Positions 25,264-37,579 of a DNA stretch of 64,000 bases are shown here, piece after piece; position 1 is the first letter of the stretch; every line of letters begins with the position of its first letter. The position numbers were made by a program, and so were the translations under genes. Below the pieces are notes generated by a model. It saw nothing but the letters and a program-made list of their open reading frames with translations, made no database searches and was not told the DNA's origin. The DNA is from Globomyces pollinis-pini. Its lineage: Eukaryota; Chytridiomycota; Chytridiomycetes; Rhizophydiales; Globomycetaceae. Location of the stretch: NCBI GenBank assembly GCA_025399215.1, contig MU621090.1, positions 1 through 64,000 of the forward strand, in the 5' to 3' direction.

Positions 25264-25444
25264 GAAAAAGAAGAATGTAACAGTTGAAGAGGGTAAGAGT
25301 GAAGAATATTTGTTATTTACAATGTTGAGATCGAGAGTATTAAATTTAAATGTACAGGCGAAATTGATGGAGGAGGAGAAATGGAAACGGAGACGAAGTT
25401 TGACACATTTAGGGAAGGATTCTGTACAAACTTTTGAGATTTAA
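25253..25444 (+). other. Open charged frame downstream of the lysine-rich orphan
   Basis: This frame reads TATVKKKNVTVEEGKSEEYL, then LFTMLRSRVLNLNVQAKLME, and ends GKDSVQTFEI. It begins at the acceptor of the orphan's last intron but in a phase that does not join it. It may be the true last exon put out of phase by a sequencing error, a separate small gene starting at the ATG of MLRSR, or chance. The composition (Glu/Lys/Arg-rich, helical) argues for coding. Confidence 0.35.
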
Positions 25445-25989
25445 AACTTGTTTTGAAATGTCCATTTGGATGTTGTATCCAAATTTCTCTGTTTTATCAA
25501 TACAATAAATAAATATGTGACTGGTTATCGTTAGTTTTCAAATGAACGGTTCGTGTTCGTAGACGATAATTCAAAGAATAAAAGGATCTTACTAAACACA
25601 AAGAGCTGGAATCGTTACGTTTAGTATTGTTGTTAGAAGGTAAGTACATTACTTTTTAAGTCCGATTTATTTTCTGGTAACCTTTCACTATTCGACATTG
25701 ACGCGGTAGACCAAACTGTTGAGATTTCACGTATAAATTGTTAAAAGGAACCATCCTCAAAATACATATGGCAAATAGTTCCCATTTGGTCTCCATCTTG
25801 AATGAAACAACACTCAGCAATAGTCTGTAAATATTTCAAATCAGTTTATCGAACACGGAAACTAAATTTCTAGTTTCATTAATCCGATTAGTCATACCAG
25901 ACTTTGACCAATCAGTATAGTATAATCCAAATTAACTTTAACGAAATAGAATATTCTTTTTATTGGTAATAATAATAATAAAAATCCAT
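25445..25989. other. Intergenic region
   Basis: About 545 bp between the orphan gene and the convergent VTC1 gene. I see no coding frame longer than about 30 codons with a start, no tRNA-like fold and no repeat. Confidence 0.5.
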
Positions 25990-26427
25990 TTAACGAGAAG
26001 TGAATTTAAGATAAAAGTTGGCAGAGATTGCCAAGAATAAAACAAGAACGAGGACAGAAGGTCCAACTCTATCATCATAAGGTCCAGCATCACGATTACG
26101 AATCTTATCAGCTCGCCATTGGAATAAAAATAAGGCATAAAACATAAACATCATAGCTACTACTGTAAACATCACACCAGCAATTTGTCCTACAGCATCA
26201 CCAAAATTCAATAATCCTAATGCTAACCCACCCAATACAATACAGAAATGTAACCAGGATAAGAAAGTACGTTCATTGGCAAAGAAAACTTTTGGTTCAA
26301 CTCTAACTGGAATAACGATTCTCTTGTTGTTCATTGTAGTTGGGATTTGAGAATTGGTGCTTCCTCTGCTGGAACTGGTGGTTATATTATCATCACCATT
26401 AATTTCAACATAAGTATGTCCGGCCAT
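25990..26427 (-). CDS. VTC1: VTC1-type vacuolar transporter chaperone subunit
   Basis: VTC1 is the small membrane subunit of the complex that makes polyphosphate and passes it into the vacuole. The 145-residue protein has a polar N-terminus, then VRVEPKVFFANERTFLSWLH, the diagnostic start of the three-helix DUF202 domain. Three membrane helices follow (FCIVLGGLALGLLNFG, VMFTVVAMMFMFYALFLF and VLVLVLFLAISANFYL). The KVFFANERTFLSWL basic/aromatic stretch is the one found in all VTC membrane domains. There is no SPX or polymerase domain, so this is the VTC1 type rather than VTC2-4. The ATG at 26427 is chosen; upstream only a TTG is in frame. Single exon. Confidence 0.93.
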   Translation of the reverse strand: MAGHTYVEINGDDNITTSSSRGSTNSQIPTTMNNKRIVIPVRVEPKVFFANERTFLSWLHFCIVLGGLALGLLNFGDAVGQIAGVMFTVVAMMFMFYALFLFQWRADKIRNRDAGPYDDRVGPSVLVLVLFLAISANFYLKFTSR

Positions 26428-26466
26428 TGTTATAAATATCAACGTAACGTAATTTTTTTTTGTTAT

Positions 26467-26571
26467 TTATAATCCATCCGAAACCAGACCGTTCCCAAAT
26501 TGGGGAGCGTAGTGAATTGGTGTTTGAGTTTCACGACCACGTTTAACCACATTTAGAGGTGAAAAAACCAT
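26467..26571 (-). CDS. Possible 34-residue small protein
   Basis: Just upstream of VTC1 on the same strand, an ATG frame reads MVFSPLNVVKRGRETQTPIH and then YAPQFGNGLVSDGL before a stop. It looks protein-like, such as the small subunits of mitochondrial complexes, but I cannot assign it. It could also be an upstream ORF in the VTC1 leader: its stop is about 40 bp before the VTC1 start. Low confidence. Confidence 0.3.
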   Translation of the reverse strand: MVFSPLNVVKRGRETQTPIHYAPQFGNGLVSDGL

Positions 26572-26914
26572 TCTAAGAGTAACATTAGTGTATGTATTAA
26601 GAGTTTTATAAAAGTACTCGATCGAATGATTCAACTGATAGTTGATGAGGGGAATGTTTGTGTTACAATGTTTTGTACAACAATTTGAATATGAAAATCA
26701 ATACAAAATCCATTAAAATTGAACTATTTGCATCAGTTAACTGATTGATGGATAGTAATAGAACATCATTCATTGATCCACAAGGGAGGCATTACCAGTA
26801 GCCATTAAACCCTCTTTTTTTTTAATTTCGCTCCACTGTTACACTGGAATGGGTTGTTGAAAATCGAAGTGGTCAGAAGCTACCAAAATATAAAAATAGA
26901 AATTCTACTGATCA
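26572..26914. other. Intergenic region, divergent
   Basis: About 340 bp of AT-rich DNA between the minus-strand VTC1 side and the plus-strand membrane-protein gene. A T-run lies at 26815-26823. No coding frame or recognised element is seen. Confidence 0.5.
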
Positions 26915-27430
26915 ATGAGAACAAAACCTGAACCAATTCCAAAGCATACTAAATGTTGTTTTTGTCTAGAGTTACTCACTGGATTAAAAGTGCTGTTAGT
27001 GGTCATTGTACTGTTCTGTTGTGGACTGTTTGTTCTCTTTCAAAACAGTTCTTTGGATTCTTTGATCAGTTTGAATTATTCGGCAAATATTAGTGGATTG
27101 TTATTAACTCTATTGGGTTGTTATACCGTTTACAAAAAGAATCCTTTCTTGATATTGATATACCTATTCATATATGGTTTTTGGATTTGCTTCTCTGTAT
27201 TCTTAACAATTTACTTCATTCAAACTTCTGGATTCAAGAATCAAGTTAAACAGGTGGGGTTGAAAGAGTCTTTAAATGTGTTAAATGTGGATATGCTTAT
27301 CAATTTCTTACGAGGTGGAATCTATGCAACAATGTTTCTGCTCTGGTCCCTCCAATCCGCTCTTGTTTGGAATTTACGTAGATATCAACTTCAATTGTTG
27401 GTGATTAAGAAAGGGAAACCTATCCCTTAG
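26915..27430 (+). CDS. Four-helix membrane protein, family unknown
   Basis: This is a 171-residue single-exon protein. The cytosolic N-terminus MRTKPEPIPKHTKCCFCLEL has clustered cysteines. Four hydrophobic helices follow: about residues 26-44 (LLVVIVLFCCGLFVLF), 58-72 (ISGLLLTLLGCYTVY), 76-102 (PFLILIYLFIYGFWICFSVF) and 133-152 (GGIYATMFLLWSLQSALVW). The short basic tail ends LLVIKKGKPIP. The layout resembles MARVEL- or LAPTM-type tetraspan proteins of the secretory and endosomal system, but there is no decisive motif, so function is unassigned. It is followed within 100 bp by the first dioxygenase gene on the same strand. Confidence 0.7.
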   Translation: MRTKPEPIPKHTKCCFCLELLTGLKVLLVVIVLFCCGLFVLFQNSSLDSLISLNYSANISGLLLTLLGCYTVYKKNPFLILIYLFIYGFWICFSVFLTIYFIQTSGFKNQVKQVGLKESLNVLNVDMLINFLRGGIYATMFLLWSLQSALVWNLRRYQLQLLVIKKGKPIP

Positions 27431-27522
27431 CTGATCTTTACATTCAATAAACCAATTCACTTTCGTTTAATTATGTTGTGTAAAGCCTAAGTCATTCATA
27501 CTTCACTACTTTACAAATTTTT

Positions 27523-28680
27523 ATGATTTCATCACCAGAATTAGTGGATACCTTTGATCTGCAAGAACTAAATAATGGATTGCATATGGATAGACTATTG
27601 AAGACTCTTCGTGAAGTTGGTATTGAATTTGAACCAACAGTTAGGATTCATTCAAATCAAGAATCATGGAATGCCAGATCATCTAATCAATCAGTACTTT
27701 AATCAAGTAAAATCACATTCATTACTAATGCAATAGGTTAAAGATTTCTTTAATCATTCTGTGGATACCAAATCAAAGTATGGATACGATCTATCAATAG
27801 ATGCTGGATGGTTGAACATTGCTGGTGAAAGGTGATGAATACAAACCAATTGATGATTTAGATTAAATCAACAAAGTTCATTTAGAGAGAATAAAGAAGC
27901 ATTTAATATCAGACCGTCGCTGCCATTGAATCTACCTCCAGGCTTTGAAACAGATACCGTCAAACAATTCATTCAGGTATTGTATTAGTAAATGTTTTAT
28001 TGATTCAATCAGGAGTCATATAAAGTTAGGGATCAAGTACTACGCGCTTATGCACAATGTTTAAAAATTGATGATGTTGATTATTTTGTCAAACGACATA
28101 ATCCAAATCAACCTAGTGGAACAGTTTTAAGATCTTTGTTTTATCCTCCAATTGAAACGGAAGAAACTCAAAATATGATCAGAGCTGGAGGGTAATTCAT
28201 CAATCACTGCTTAATTTAGACATTCTGATTTTGGGAGTATTACTTTACTATTTACAGAGCCAAATGACCCTGGTGGTTTAGAAATCGTACAGCCAGGAAC
28301 AATTGACACCTTTGTACCTGTCACATCGGTGAAATCTCAAATCATTGTCAATACTGGTGATTTATTGGAATATTGGACTGGTTCTTATTTTCGATCAACT
28401 ATCCACCGAGTTGTTTTGCCAGCCAGTTCGAAATTAAAACAAGCCCGGTAGGATGAACGTTAAATTAACTATTAGTTATTCGATTGCTTTTTTCAATCAA
28501 CCTGAAGCTACTACACCATTAACAGTCATTCCAAGTCCAATTTTGACAGACGCGAGAGTAAATTTGAACGAACGGCAATCAAGCGCGTATGAAGATTTTG
28601 CTGCCAGCAAGATCAAAGGAAATCCTTCCACTGCTGGGGAACATCTTCGCTTAAGAATTAACCATGTTCATGGGCTTTAA
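27523..28680 (+). CDS. 2-oxoglutarate/Fe(II) dioxygenase, isopenicillin N synthase-like (copy 1)
   Basis: The N-terminal DIOX_N part has GFIQIKNHGMPDHLINQYF. The catalytic double-stranded beta helix has HSDFGSITLLFTEPNDPGGL (the HxD iron ligands), IVNTGDLLEYWTGSYFRSTI and HRVVLP (the distal His), and RYSIAFFNQPE (the Arg that binds 2-oxoglutarate plus Ser). All metal and cosubstrate ligands are present. The family is broad (thymine hydroxylase-like, secondary metabolism), so the substrate is unknown. It is split by about six tiny introns, for example 27621-27645 (25 nt). A paralogue with the same layout lies at 32152-33321, beyond the insulysin gene. Confidence 0.88.
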
Positions 28681-28728
28681 TTCCATTGTTACTTCAATAA
28701 AAAATCTGAAAATTTTCCCTCTTCAATT

Positions 28729-31700
28729 ATGATGACAACTACGACAACAATTCTTAAACCTGATCAGGATGATAGAGAGTATCATGTTTTTACATTGGAA
28801 AATCAACTACAAGTTCTGTTAATATCAGATAAGAATGTAGATAAATCATCTGCTGGTATGTTTATCCACCATTTAATTTCATTTAAAGCTTTGGATGTTA
28901 ATGTTGGACATCTCTGTGATCCAGATGATGGTTAGTCAGTATTGGATTCATGTTTAGTTGCTGGTTTGGCACACTTTTGCGAACATTTGTTGTTTATGGG
29001 TACCGAAAAATATCCAGTTGAAAATGAATACAGTCAAGTAGGACTTATGTTTATTAATTCAAGTTCTTATCATCTCATAATGGAAGTTCAAATGCCTTTA
29101 CATCTGGAGATCATACCAGTAAACAACATCAAATTTTATCATGTTAGATTACTACTTTGATATCAACTCTGATTATTTGGAACCTATCTTGGATAGGTTT
29201 GCTCAATTTTTCGTATGTCCTTTGTTTCTGGAGAGTTGTACAGATCGAGAAATGCATGCAGTCGATTCTGGTAGGTTCAAAATTATTTTGATGACTATAG
29301 AACACAAGAAAAACATTCAATCAGATAGTTGGAGAGGTTATCAATTATTAAAGGATCTTTCTTCTCCAAATCACCCTTTCAATAAATTTGGCACGGGTAC
29401 CTTGCTTTTTTAAACTTACCAAAGGTAATTTGGAAACTCTGAAAGATATTCCTTTAAGCAAAGGGTTGGATATTAGAAAGGTTTTGCTTGAATTTCATGC
29501 CAAATATTACAGTGCAAATATCATGAAGTTGGTGATTTTGGGAAAAGAGTCAATCGAACAATTGAAAGCATGGACAATAGAGAAATTTTCTGCAATCGAA
29601 AATAAGAATATTGAAGTACCTTCATTTCCTGGTCACCCTTTCTCAGATATAGAATTGGAGGTATTGTTATCAACATACTAAGTGGTGCAGCAAAAAATCC
29701 TGATTAAACCAGTCAAAGAATCTCGCAATTTGTCTTTATTTTTCCCTTGCAAGGACCACCGTAAAGATTACAAAGTACATCCACTTCAATACATATCTCA
29801 TTTGGTTGGCCACGAAGGACCAGGATCTATTTTATCATTGTTAAAGTTGAAAGGTATCTTTTTCAAGTGCTCATGTATTCTAGGTTGGGCACAAGCTTTA
29901 TCTGCTGGTGTATCTGGATATGGAGCTGCTGGATTTGAATTTTTCAAAATCACAATTGAAATGTCGGAAGTAGGTCTTGGTATAACTCTCAATAATGCTA
30001 ATATGAAAGGATTTATGGATGATATTGTTGTAATAGTGTTCCAGTACATCAACATGATACGAAGTTTGGGAGCAGTTTCCTGGATATATAAAGAGGTTTG
30101 AATATGATGATTTCATTTTTGCAGTGTAGAAAAATCAATGCAATCACCTTTAAGTTTAAAGAAAAAAGTGCTCCATCTTCATACACTTCCTTGCTAGCTG
30201 GAAATCTTCATATATATCCACCAGAAGATATTTTATCTGGTATTGATATCGTTTTAACATGATAGGACCATATTTGATGGGAAAATTTGACCCTGAAGTT
30301 ATCAACAAATGCTTTGATTATTTCGATGTGGATAAGTTTCAGTAAGGGATGAAAATTTTAACGTTTAGAATGTGTGTACAATCATCTGCAGTTGATCCAG
30401 TTGGGTGGAAGAAAGCTGCTTGGTATGGAACAGAATATTCAGTTGAATCAATTGGGGACAATTTAAAAACAGTAATTAAAAGTCATATTAACAGCAGCGT
30501 CTTCGTTCTTTGGAGCCTAATCCAGATCTTGCTATACCAGAAGAGAACAGTACGTGTATTAACAAAGCTTAAGTGTAGCATTCATACCGGAAATCTTTGA
30601 TGTTGATCAAGTGAAAGTTGAACCACCAGTAGTTAGCCCTAGCATTATTAGAGACACTGCCCTTTTGCGCCTCTGGCATAAGAAAGATGGTTTGGGAGTG
30701 TAGTATTTACTTTTAGATACTTTTTTGGTTCCAAAGGCATATGTATGTTTTGAAATCAAAACACCACTTGCGTACGAGAATGTGAGGTATTGCGTCTTGA
30801 CTCGATTGTATACCGAGCTTTTAAAGGATTGCTTGGCTGAATTTTCATACTTTGCGGAAGTTGCTGGCTTTTCCTACAGTTTAGAGAACTCTACTGATGG
30901 AATCTTATTGACTGCTCATGGTTGCAATGATAAACTATTGACTTTAATCAAAAAAATTGTGCAAAAAATGAATACCTTTCCAATAACCGAGTCAACATTC
31001 AAAAGAGTCAAGGAATCGGTAACTTAGTACATTGTTTACAAATTAGTTGAAACGGAAAATGAAGAATTGGTTTCAAGAATCACCACATTCTCATGCGATG
31101 TATTTTATATCGCTGGTGACACAAGAGAAACTTTTTACAAATCAACAAAAGTTGGAAGTTATCGACGAATTTACACTTTCTGATGTTAAAGAATTTTATC
31201 GTCATTTGTTAGATCAGTTCTGTATGGAAGCTTTAGTACATGGGAATGTAACCAAAGCTGTAAGCTACCAGGTGTGATTAACATATTTTAGGAAGCGATT
31301 GAACTTACAGATGCTATTATAACTGAATTTAAAACTAGACCATTACCTACCAAACCGTTAGAGACTAGAATATACAAACTTCCTCCTGGAACGAATATCA
31401 TCTATCAAAAAGATGTATTTAACCCTAAAAATGTTAATTCTGCCATTGAATTTTGTGTCCAAATTGGATCTATCGCTAATGTGAAAAATAGAACTTACCT
31501 TACCTTGATATCTCAGATCGGACAAGAGCCAGCGTTTGATCAATTACGTACAAAGGAACAATTAGGGTATATGGTATACAGTGGTGTCCGAAAGCAATGT
31601 GAAATGATCTCGTACCGAGTCATTATACAGAGTGAGAGGGACCCAATGTTCTTAGAATCTAGAATAGAAGCATTTTTGGATACACTATTAACGCTACTCA

Positions 31701-32119
31701 TCAACATCAGTGATGAGAAGTACAAAAGTCATCAACAATCCTTGGTAACCAAGTTGTTGGAGAAGCACAAGAACCTTTATCAAGAATCATCTAGGCTTTG
31801 GTCTCACGTAGCATCACGATACTACGATTTTGAACAAAATTTAACTGATGCTTCAGAGATTCCAAAGATATCTAAATCCGACCTTATTGAATTCTTTAAA
31901 GAAAATCTTTCAATGAGCTCTCCTACTCGTAAAAAGGTTTCTGTTCAAATGAAAAGTCAAATACAACAGCCAATGTCGGACATTGATATTGAAAGTACTT
32001 CCTTAATCCAAAAAGCAGCTACTTTACTAGATGATACCGATTTAGAATATTTCAAACAGACTCTAGAATTATCTAGTGTTCCTAACTCGATATATCCTGT
32101 TGATCATTGGATTAAATAA
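28729..32119 (+). CDS. STE23: Insulysin/STE23-type M16A metalloprotease
   Basis: M16A zinc proteases degrade small peptides; yeast Ste23 also helps mature a-factor. The catalytic half has [20 protein letters not shown] with the inverted zinc motif HFCEH near 28973, followed by NEYSQ and [18 protein letters not shown]. The last two are joined by a 26-nt intron (GTAGG...CAAG). Later exons give [40 protein letters not shown] and, in the C-terminal half, [20 protein letters not shown], which is diagnostic of insulysins. The protein ends YPVDHWIK. Several internal borders between 29650 and 31060 are uncertain, but the frame stays readable throughout. It lies between two dioxygenase copies on the same strand. 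Confidence 0.9.
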
Positions 32120-32151
32120 TAAATTTTGTTGTTCCGTATTTTTTCTCATTT

Positions 32152-33321
32152 ATGTGTGATAGTGAATTGGTAGAGACTTTCGATTTGGTTGAACTAAATG
32201 CCGGAAAGAATCTAGATGAGCTTCGAAATGCTTTGAAGGAAGTGGGTAATGAAATTGATTAACCAAAAGGATTCATTCAGGTTAAAAACCATGGATTTGA
32301 TCCAACTTTACTACGTCAATATTTTATAGAAGTAAGTGGAATACTATGCTAACTGTTATTCAGTCCAAATCATTTTTCAATAATCCAAAGGAATTAAAAG
32401 AAAACTACAAATATAAATCAACGAATAATTCTGGATGGTTGGAAATTGGAACAGAAACGTAATCAAAACCAAAATTCTAAAATTCAAGTCTTAATAGAAA
32501 TGACAAATCAAAGGAATTCAAGGAAGCCATCAACTTTAATGTTGATGAATTACCATTAGAATTTCCTGATGGTTTTAATCAATCAACAGTAACTAGATTT
32601 ATTGATGTAAATTGGATTAGATTATAGTTTTACGAGATAGGAATGTCGAAAAGTTTGTCAACAGATACTTCGAGCTTATGCAGCAAGTTTACAAATCGAT
32701 ACTGTTGCAGGTGGTATTGATTTCTTTACAAATTGTCATCAACCACACTTACCTAGTGCATCTATCCTAAGATCTTTGTATTATCCAGCTATTAATCTAA
32801 ATAACAAGACCGACTTGATCAGAGCAGGAGGGTAATATGTCCTTTATAATAAGTTAGACATTCAGATTTTGGTAGTATTACATTGCTGTTTACTGAACCG
32901 AATGATCCTGGTGGTTTAGAAATTGTAAAACCAGGAACTGTTGATACCTTTGTACCTGTGAAATCAGTCGAGTCACAAATCATTGTAAATACTGGAGATT
33001 TATTGGAATATTGGACTGGATCTTATTTTAGATCAACAATTCATAGAGTTGTTTTACCTGAAGTTTCTAAACAAAATCAATCTCGGTTTGCTTTTGTGTA
33101 TTCATATATCCAGTTATTCAATTGCTTTCTTCTTGCAAGCAGAATCTAAAACACCACTTTCAGTGATTCCAAGTCAAATTCTTCGTGAGTCAAATGTTTG
33201 TTTGCAATCTAGAGAATCAAAGGCATTTGAAGATTTTGCAGCTTCCAAAATAAATGGGGTCCCAGCAACTGCTAATGAACATCTACAACTAAGATTAAAT
33301 CATATTCATCAAAATTCTTGA
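32152..33321 (+). CDS. 2-oxoglutarate/Fe(II) dioxygenase (copy 2)
   Basis: This is a paralogue of the enzyme at 27523-28680 with the same exon order. The N-terminus MCDSELVETFDLVELNAGKN is followed by GFIQVKNHGFDPTLLRQYF. The catalytic part has HSDFGSITLLFTEPNDPGGL, IVNTGDLLEYWTGSYFRSTI, HRVVLPE and RYSIAFFLQAESKTPLS, so iron and 2-oxoglutarate ligands are intact. The catalytic half is nearly identical to copy 1, while the N-terminal half has diverged more. It ends LRLNHIHQNS. It starts only about 30 bp after the insulysin stop, so promoter or 3' signals must be very compact. Substrate unknown. Confidence 0.88.
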
Positions 33322-33607
33322 AATATATTTGTAGGTTTTTAGAATTTCGTCTTTGTAATATATCTACAATATGTAGTCGTTTCTTTTGGTGCACATGATC
33401 TTTAATGATGTGAATAATATTCATTTCATCAATATGCATACTTCAAAAGATGAATCTTGATACTATTCATCTCTTTAGAGTGCAAATTTTCAATAGTCGG
33501 GAAAATCATGTCCGAGTCAATCATGGGTTTTACGCGACTAACGTCATCACCATTGTAGCAATTCTTAATAATTTTTCATTAAAAGTTTATTTTGTAAAAT
33601 CTAAAAA
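33322..33607. promoter_or_regulatory. Intergenic/promoter region upstream of FAM72
   Basis: About 285 bp between the second dioxygenase and FAM72. It contains TTTTACGCGACTAAC near 33528-33542, which includes ACGCGA, close to the MluI cell-cycle box (ACGCGT) bound by fungal MBF/SBF-type factors. A single near-match is weak evidence. No coding frame is seen. Confidence 0.3.
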
Positions 33608-34175
33608 ATGTCGTCTCCTTCAATTCATCCACAGTTTCGGTCCAAAGCTGTTTGTGAATTGAATTGTCAACATTGTTCTACCCTTATTTGTTCTCGTGGA
33701 ATGAAAGCAATTTTATTGGGTGATACCAAAGTAAATGTTTTATTGGTATTCATTGATGATTAGGTAGAATTGTATTCTACAGATATTCCCCCTTATAGGT
33801 ATTAATTTTTTTTATTAATAATTTTTAGAGTAGAACTGGTTGACAAAGATTATGTGACTAGAAACTGTAGGTGTAGAATTCGAGATGTTGCTTGTTTAGG
33901 ATGGTACTTTTTAGCAATGTTGTTTATTATTCTAGTGGAAATGTGATTGGTTATCACGTAACTCAACCTTGTGAACGTTGCCTAGACTCTTGCAACAATG
34001 GTCATTTTTGGATGTTTCTGTCTGATGGAGTCTTGGCAACTGAACGATGGAACCCTCAAGGTAGATATGAAAAAGTTGATCATTTCTAGGAAATAGACAT
34101 TTGTTGTGGGTACATTTGACTTCCAAAGAATTTATTGATAAGAAAGAAAGAAATTGGATGCAGGCAAGTCGATAG
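33608..34175 (+). CDS. FAM72 family protein
   Basis: FAM72 is a small cysteine-rich family; in vertebrates FAM72A binds uracil-DNA glycosylase UNG2 and affects DNA repair. The spliced product reads CELNCQHCSTLICSRGMKAI, STDIPPYR, CRCRIRDVACLG, CGNVIGYHVTQPCERCLDSC and NNGHFWMFLSDGVLATERWN, which matches the family along its whole length. The CxxC pairs (CQHC, CRCR/CGN, CERC) suggest zinc binding. There are at least four short introns, including a 33-nt one after the DTK codons (about 33731-33763) and one after PPYR. The ATG at 33608 gives MSSPSIHPQFRS; about 150 residues, as in animals. Confidence 0.87.
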
Positions 34176-34489
34176 CATCTTTAGAATATACCTATTTTTT
34201 TTTTGTTTTCGAATAAATGATCGTTCGGATAATCATAGAGTTAATATTTATACACATGCAATACTGATCAGCAGTATACTATAAATCACGCTTTAATTTT
34301 TCTAATTTGTCTGAAGTGCACATTTAAGATACCGAATTCTTCAAAATGAAAATAAAATCAAGTCCAACGAAATTACGTCCCTGCTGATATAATAGCCCCG
34401 AACAGTTGATGTTTCAAGACATTTTTTAATTTATATTCTATATGCTATATTTCACATTAACCAACAGTAAAAAAGCCGACGTGAATGGC
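34176..34489. other. Intergenic region between convergent genes
   Basis: About 310 bp between the 3' ends of FAM72 and the IRC3-type helicase. AT-rich, with no coding frame or repeat seen. Confidence 0.5.
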
Positions 34490-36612
34490 TTATAATATCT
34501 CTTTCTTAAACTGTTGTTTTGCTTTATCTAGCTTTTTGTTCAATCTCTTGTGTTCTAGTTGTTGCTTTTCGCTTATTCGTTTAGCACCGTGAAAAAATCT
34601 GGTAATTAAATCAGCAGCTATTCCAGCGGATATTTTTTTTGTTGGCAGGATCTCATATTTGATTAACAGTGCCTTTTGCTTTTCCGTTGCAGGTTTTGTT
34701 CGCCAAGGTGCTCCAGCAAGTAACATATTACCTCCAAAACGTGTAAGATGATTCGATATATAATGATCCATTCCTCTTAGAGCATGTGCAAATGTGTCAG
34801 ATGTAACATAATTGTGAGACTTCTGTTTGAAATATTTTCCCTTGAAGGTATACAAACCAGTTTCAAACCCCTTAAACTGACCATCTAATGAAATAAATAA
34901 GTCCAGATGCCCAGCATACCACAATCTAATTCAATGATGAAATTCTTTTGTCCATGAGATAATACATATTTATCATCCGAAATTTTTACCCAGGCATTGC
35001 CTGTCAAATCTTTCAACTTTTCACGATCACAATTAATCTCAGATACGTCAAAAGGATTAGCCATTGGTTTGATTTTAATTCTCAGTTTTTCGGGATCTCT
35101 TGCAAAGTCTTCCATGTCTGTAATTAAATCTAGCGTTCCGCCAGCATTCTCAAATTGATTTGCTGCATCTATGGTGGACGACAAGGATGAGTCTTGAAAT
35201 CAATTAAAACATCTTACTATTCATCACAAAGTCTGAGTTTAAACCAAGTAATGTGGGTACAGTTGCGGCTCTGGATGCACCAGTTATTGAATCCACAAAA
35301 TCTGCTACAAGACAATAATCTTTTCCAGGATAAGTGCGCATCCCTCTTCCTAGCATTTGATGTAACAGCACACCCGATTTTGTGGGTCGAGCCATCAGAA
35401 TAAAATCAATACATGGTATATCAGTTCCTTCAGTTAAAATTCCTTTCAAGAATTAAAATCAAAATTTTACCACAGTTTATCAATACTGGTATTTCATTTG
35501 CCTTGAATTTTTTCAAAATTGATTCCCTGTCTTGTAGAGTTGTTTTACTGCTCAAACCAACAGCATTAATATCGGATGCTTTAAATTCTTCTACTAGTGA
35601 ATTGATATGATCGATATTAACAGCAAACACTAATGCAGATTTTCTTTTATGGGTATCTAGATTTAGTTACAAGTGAGTTTTACTGACACAATTCAAATAT
35701 GTATCTACAACCACTCGATTCCGAGTTTCGGTATTAACTAACTTGGATAGAGCAGTGAGGTTATAGTCTTTGGAGTTATTCAGTGGAATATTGTCGATTT
35801 GAATTTTTGTTTTAACGCTATTCACTTTTACATCACATAACCTATATAATTATTAATTCGATTGTTTGTATACCAGTTTTCTTTGAGCATATCGCTAACT
35901 GAATGGGCATAGGCAATTTTTTGAAATGTTGGTTCCAATCCTATACCATCATGTCGTCTTAGTGTTGCTGAACATCCCCAAAGTTTAATATGATTATTTG
36001 GTTCAAATAATCCAAAGTATTTTAAAATGTTTTGATATGATTCTGCTGTAGCATGATGTGCCTGGAATAAGATATTAATGATAGAAACCTCATCTATAAA
36101 TTAACACACATTAGAACTAACCAATTATGATACATTTGAAATGCATCGGATCAAATCTACTGATCCTCTCCCCACTTCGTTTACCTAGAGTGGCCACACT
36201 TAATCTGAGGAATGAACACTCTTTACCTTCCAAATATAACATCACAATCGTATTCTGCGAGTTTCCTTCCTTGATCAATACCTAATCTCTATCATTAGAT
36301 TCAAATTCCATACTAAATGTGGTAATGTCCGTTCAACAGTTTTATAAGCTTGAAAAAGTAATTCTTGTCGATGTGCAAGTACCAGAGTTTTGGTAGCCAT
36401 AGGAAATGGAGTAGGTATTTTTGGAATTAAATGTGATAGAATGACTGTTTTCCCACTACCGACTTTTGAATTAGATGAATTGTTGAACCTGGCATGGAAA
36501 CGGCAACTCTCTGGTGATCTTCTGTAAATGCATTTAATGTTGCATCAATACATGCCTTTTGGTATGGTCTGAGCACCACAGAATAGAGTCTGAGGAAGCA
36601 ATAACGTTGCAT
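34490..36612 (-). CDS. IRC3: IRC3-type DEAH-family helicase (probably mitochondrial)
   Basis: Yeast Irc3 is a mitochondrial branch-migrating DNA helicase. On the minus strand the protein starts MQRYCFLRLYSVVLRPYQKA. It has a P-loop VGSGKTVILSHL assembled across a 26-nt intron, and DEAHHATAESYQ, whose DE and AHH halves are separated by a 27-nt intron. Further motifs are LWGCSATLRRHDGIGLEPTF, ALVFAVNIDHINSLVEEF, GILTEGTDIPCIDFILMARP and TKSGVLLHQMLGRGMRTYPG (motif VI). The C-terminal extension ending KQQFKKEIL is of the kind found in Irc3. A basic, hydroxylated N-terminus could target mitochondria. Some borders between 35620 and 36300 are uncertain. Confidence 0.85.
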
Positions 36613-37574
<962 letters not shown>

Positions 37575-37579
37575 ACATT

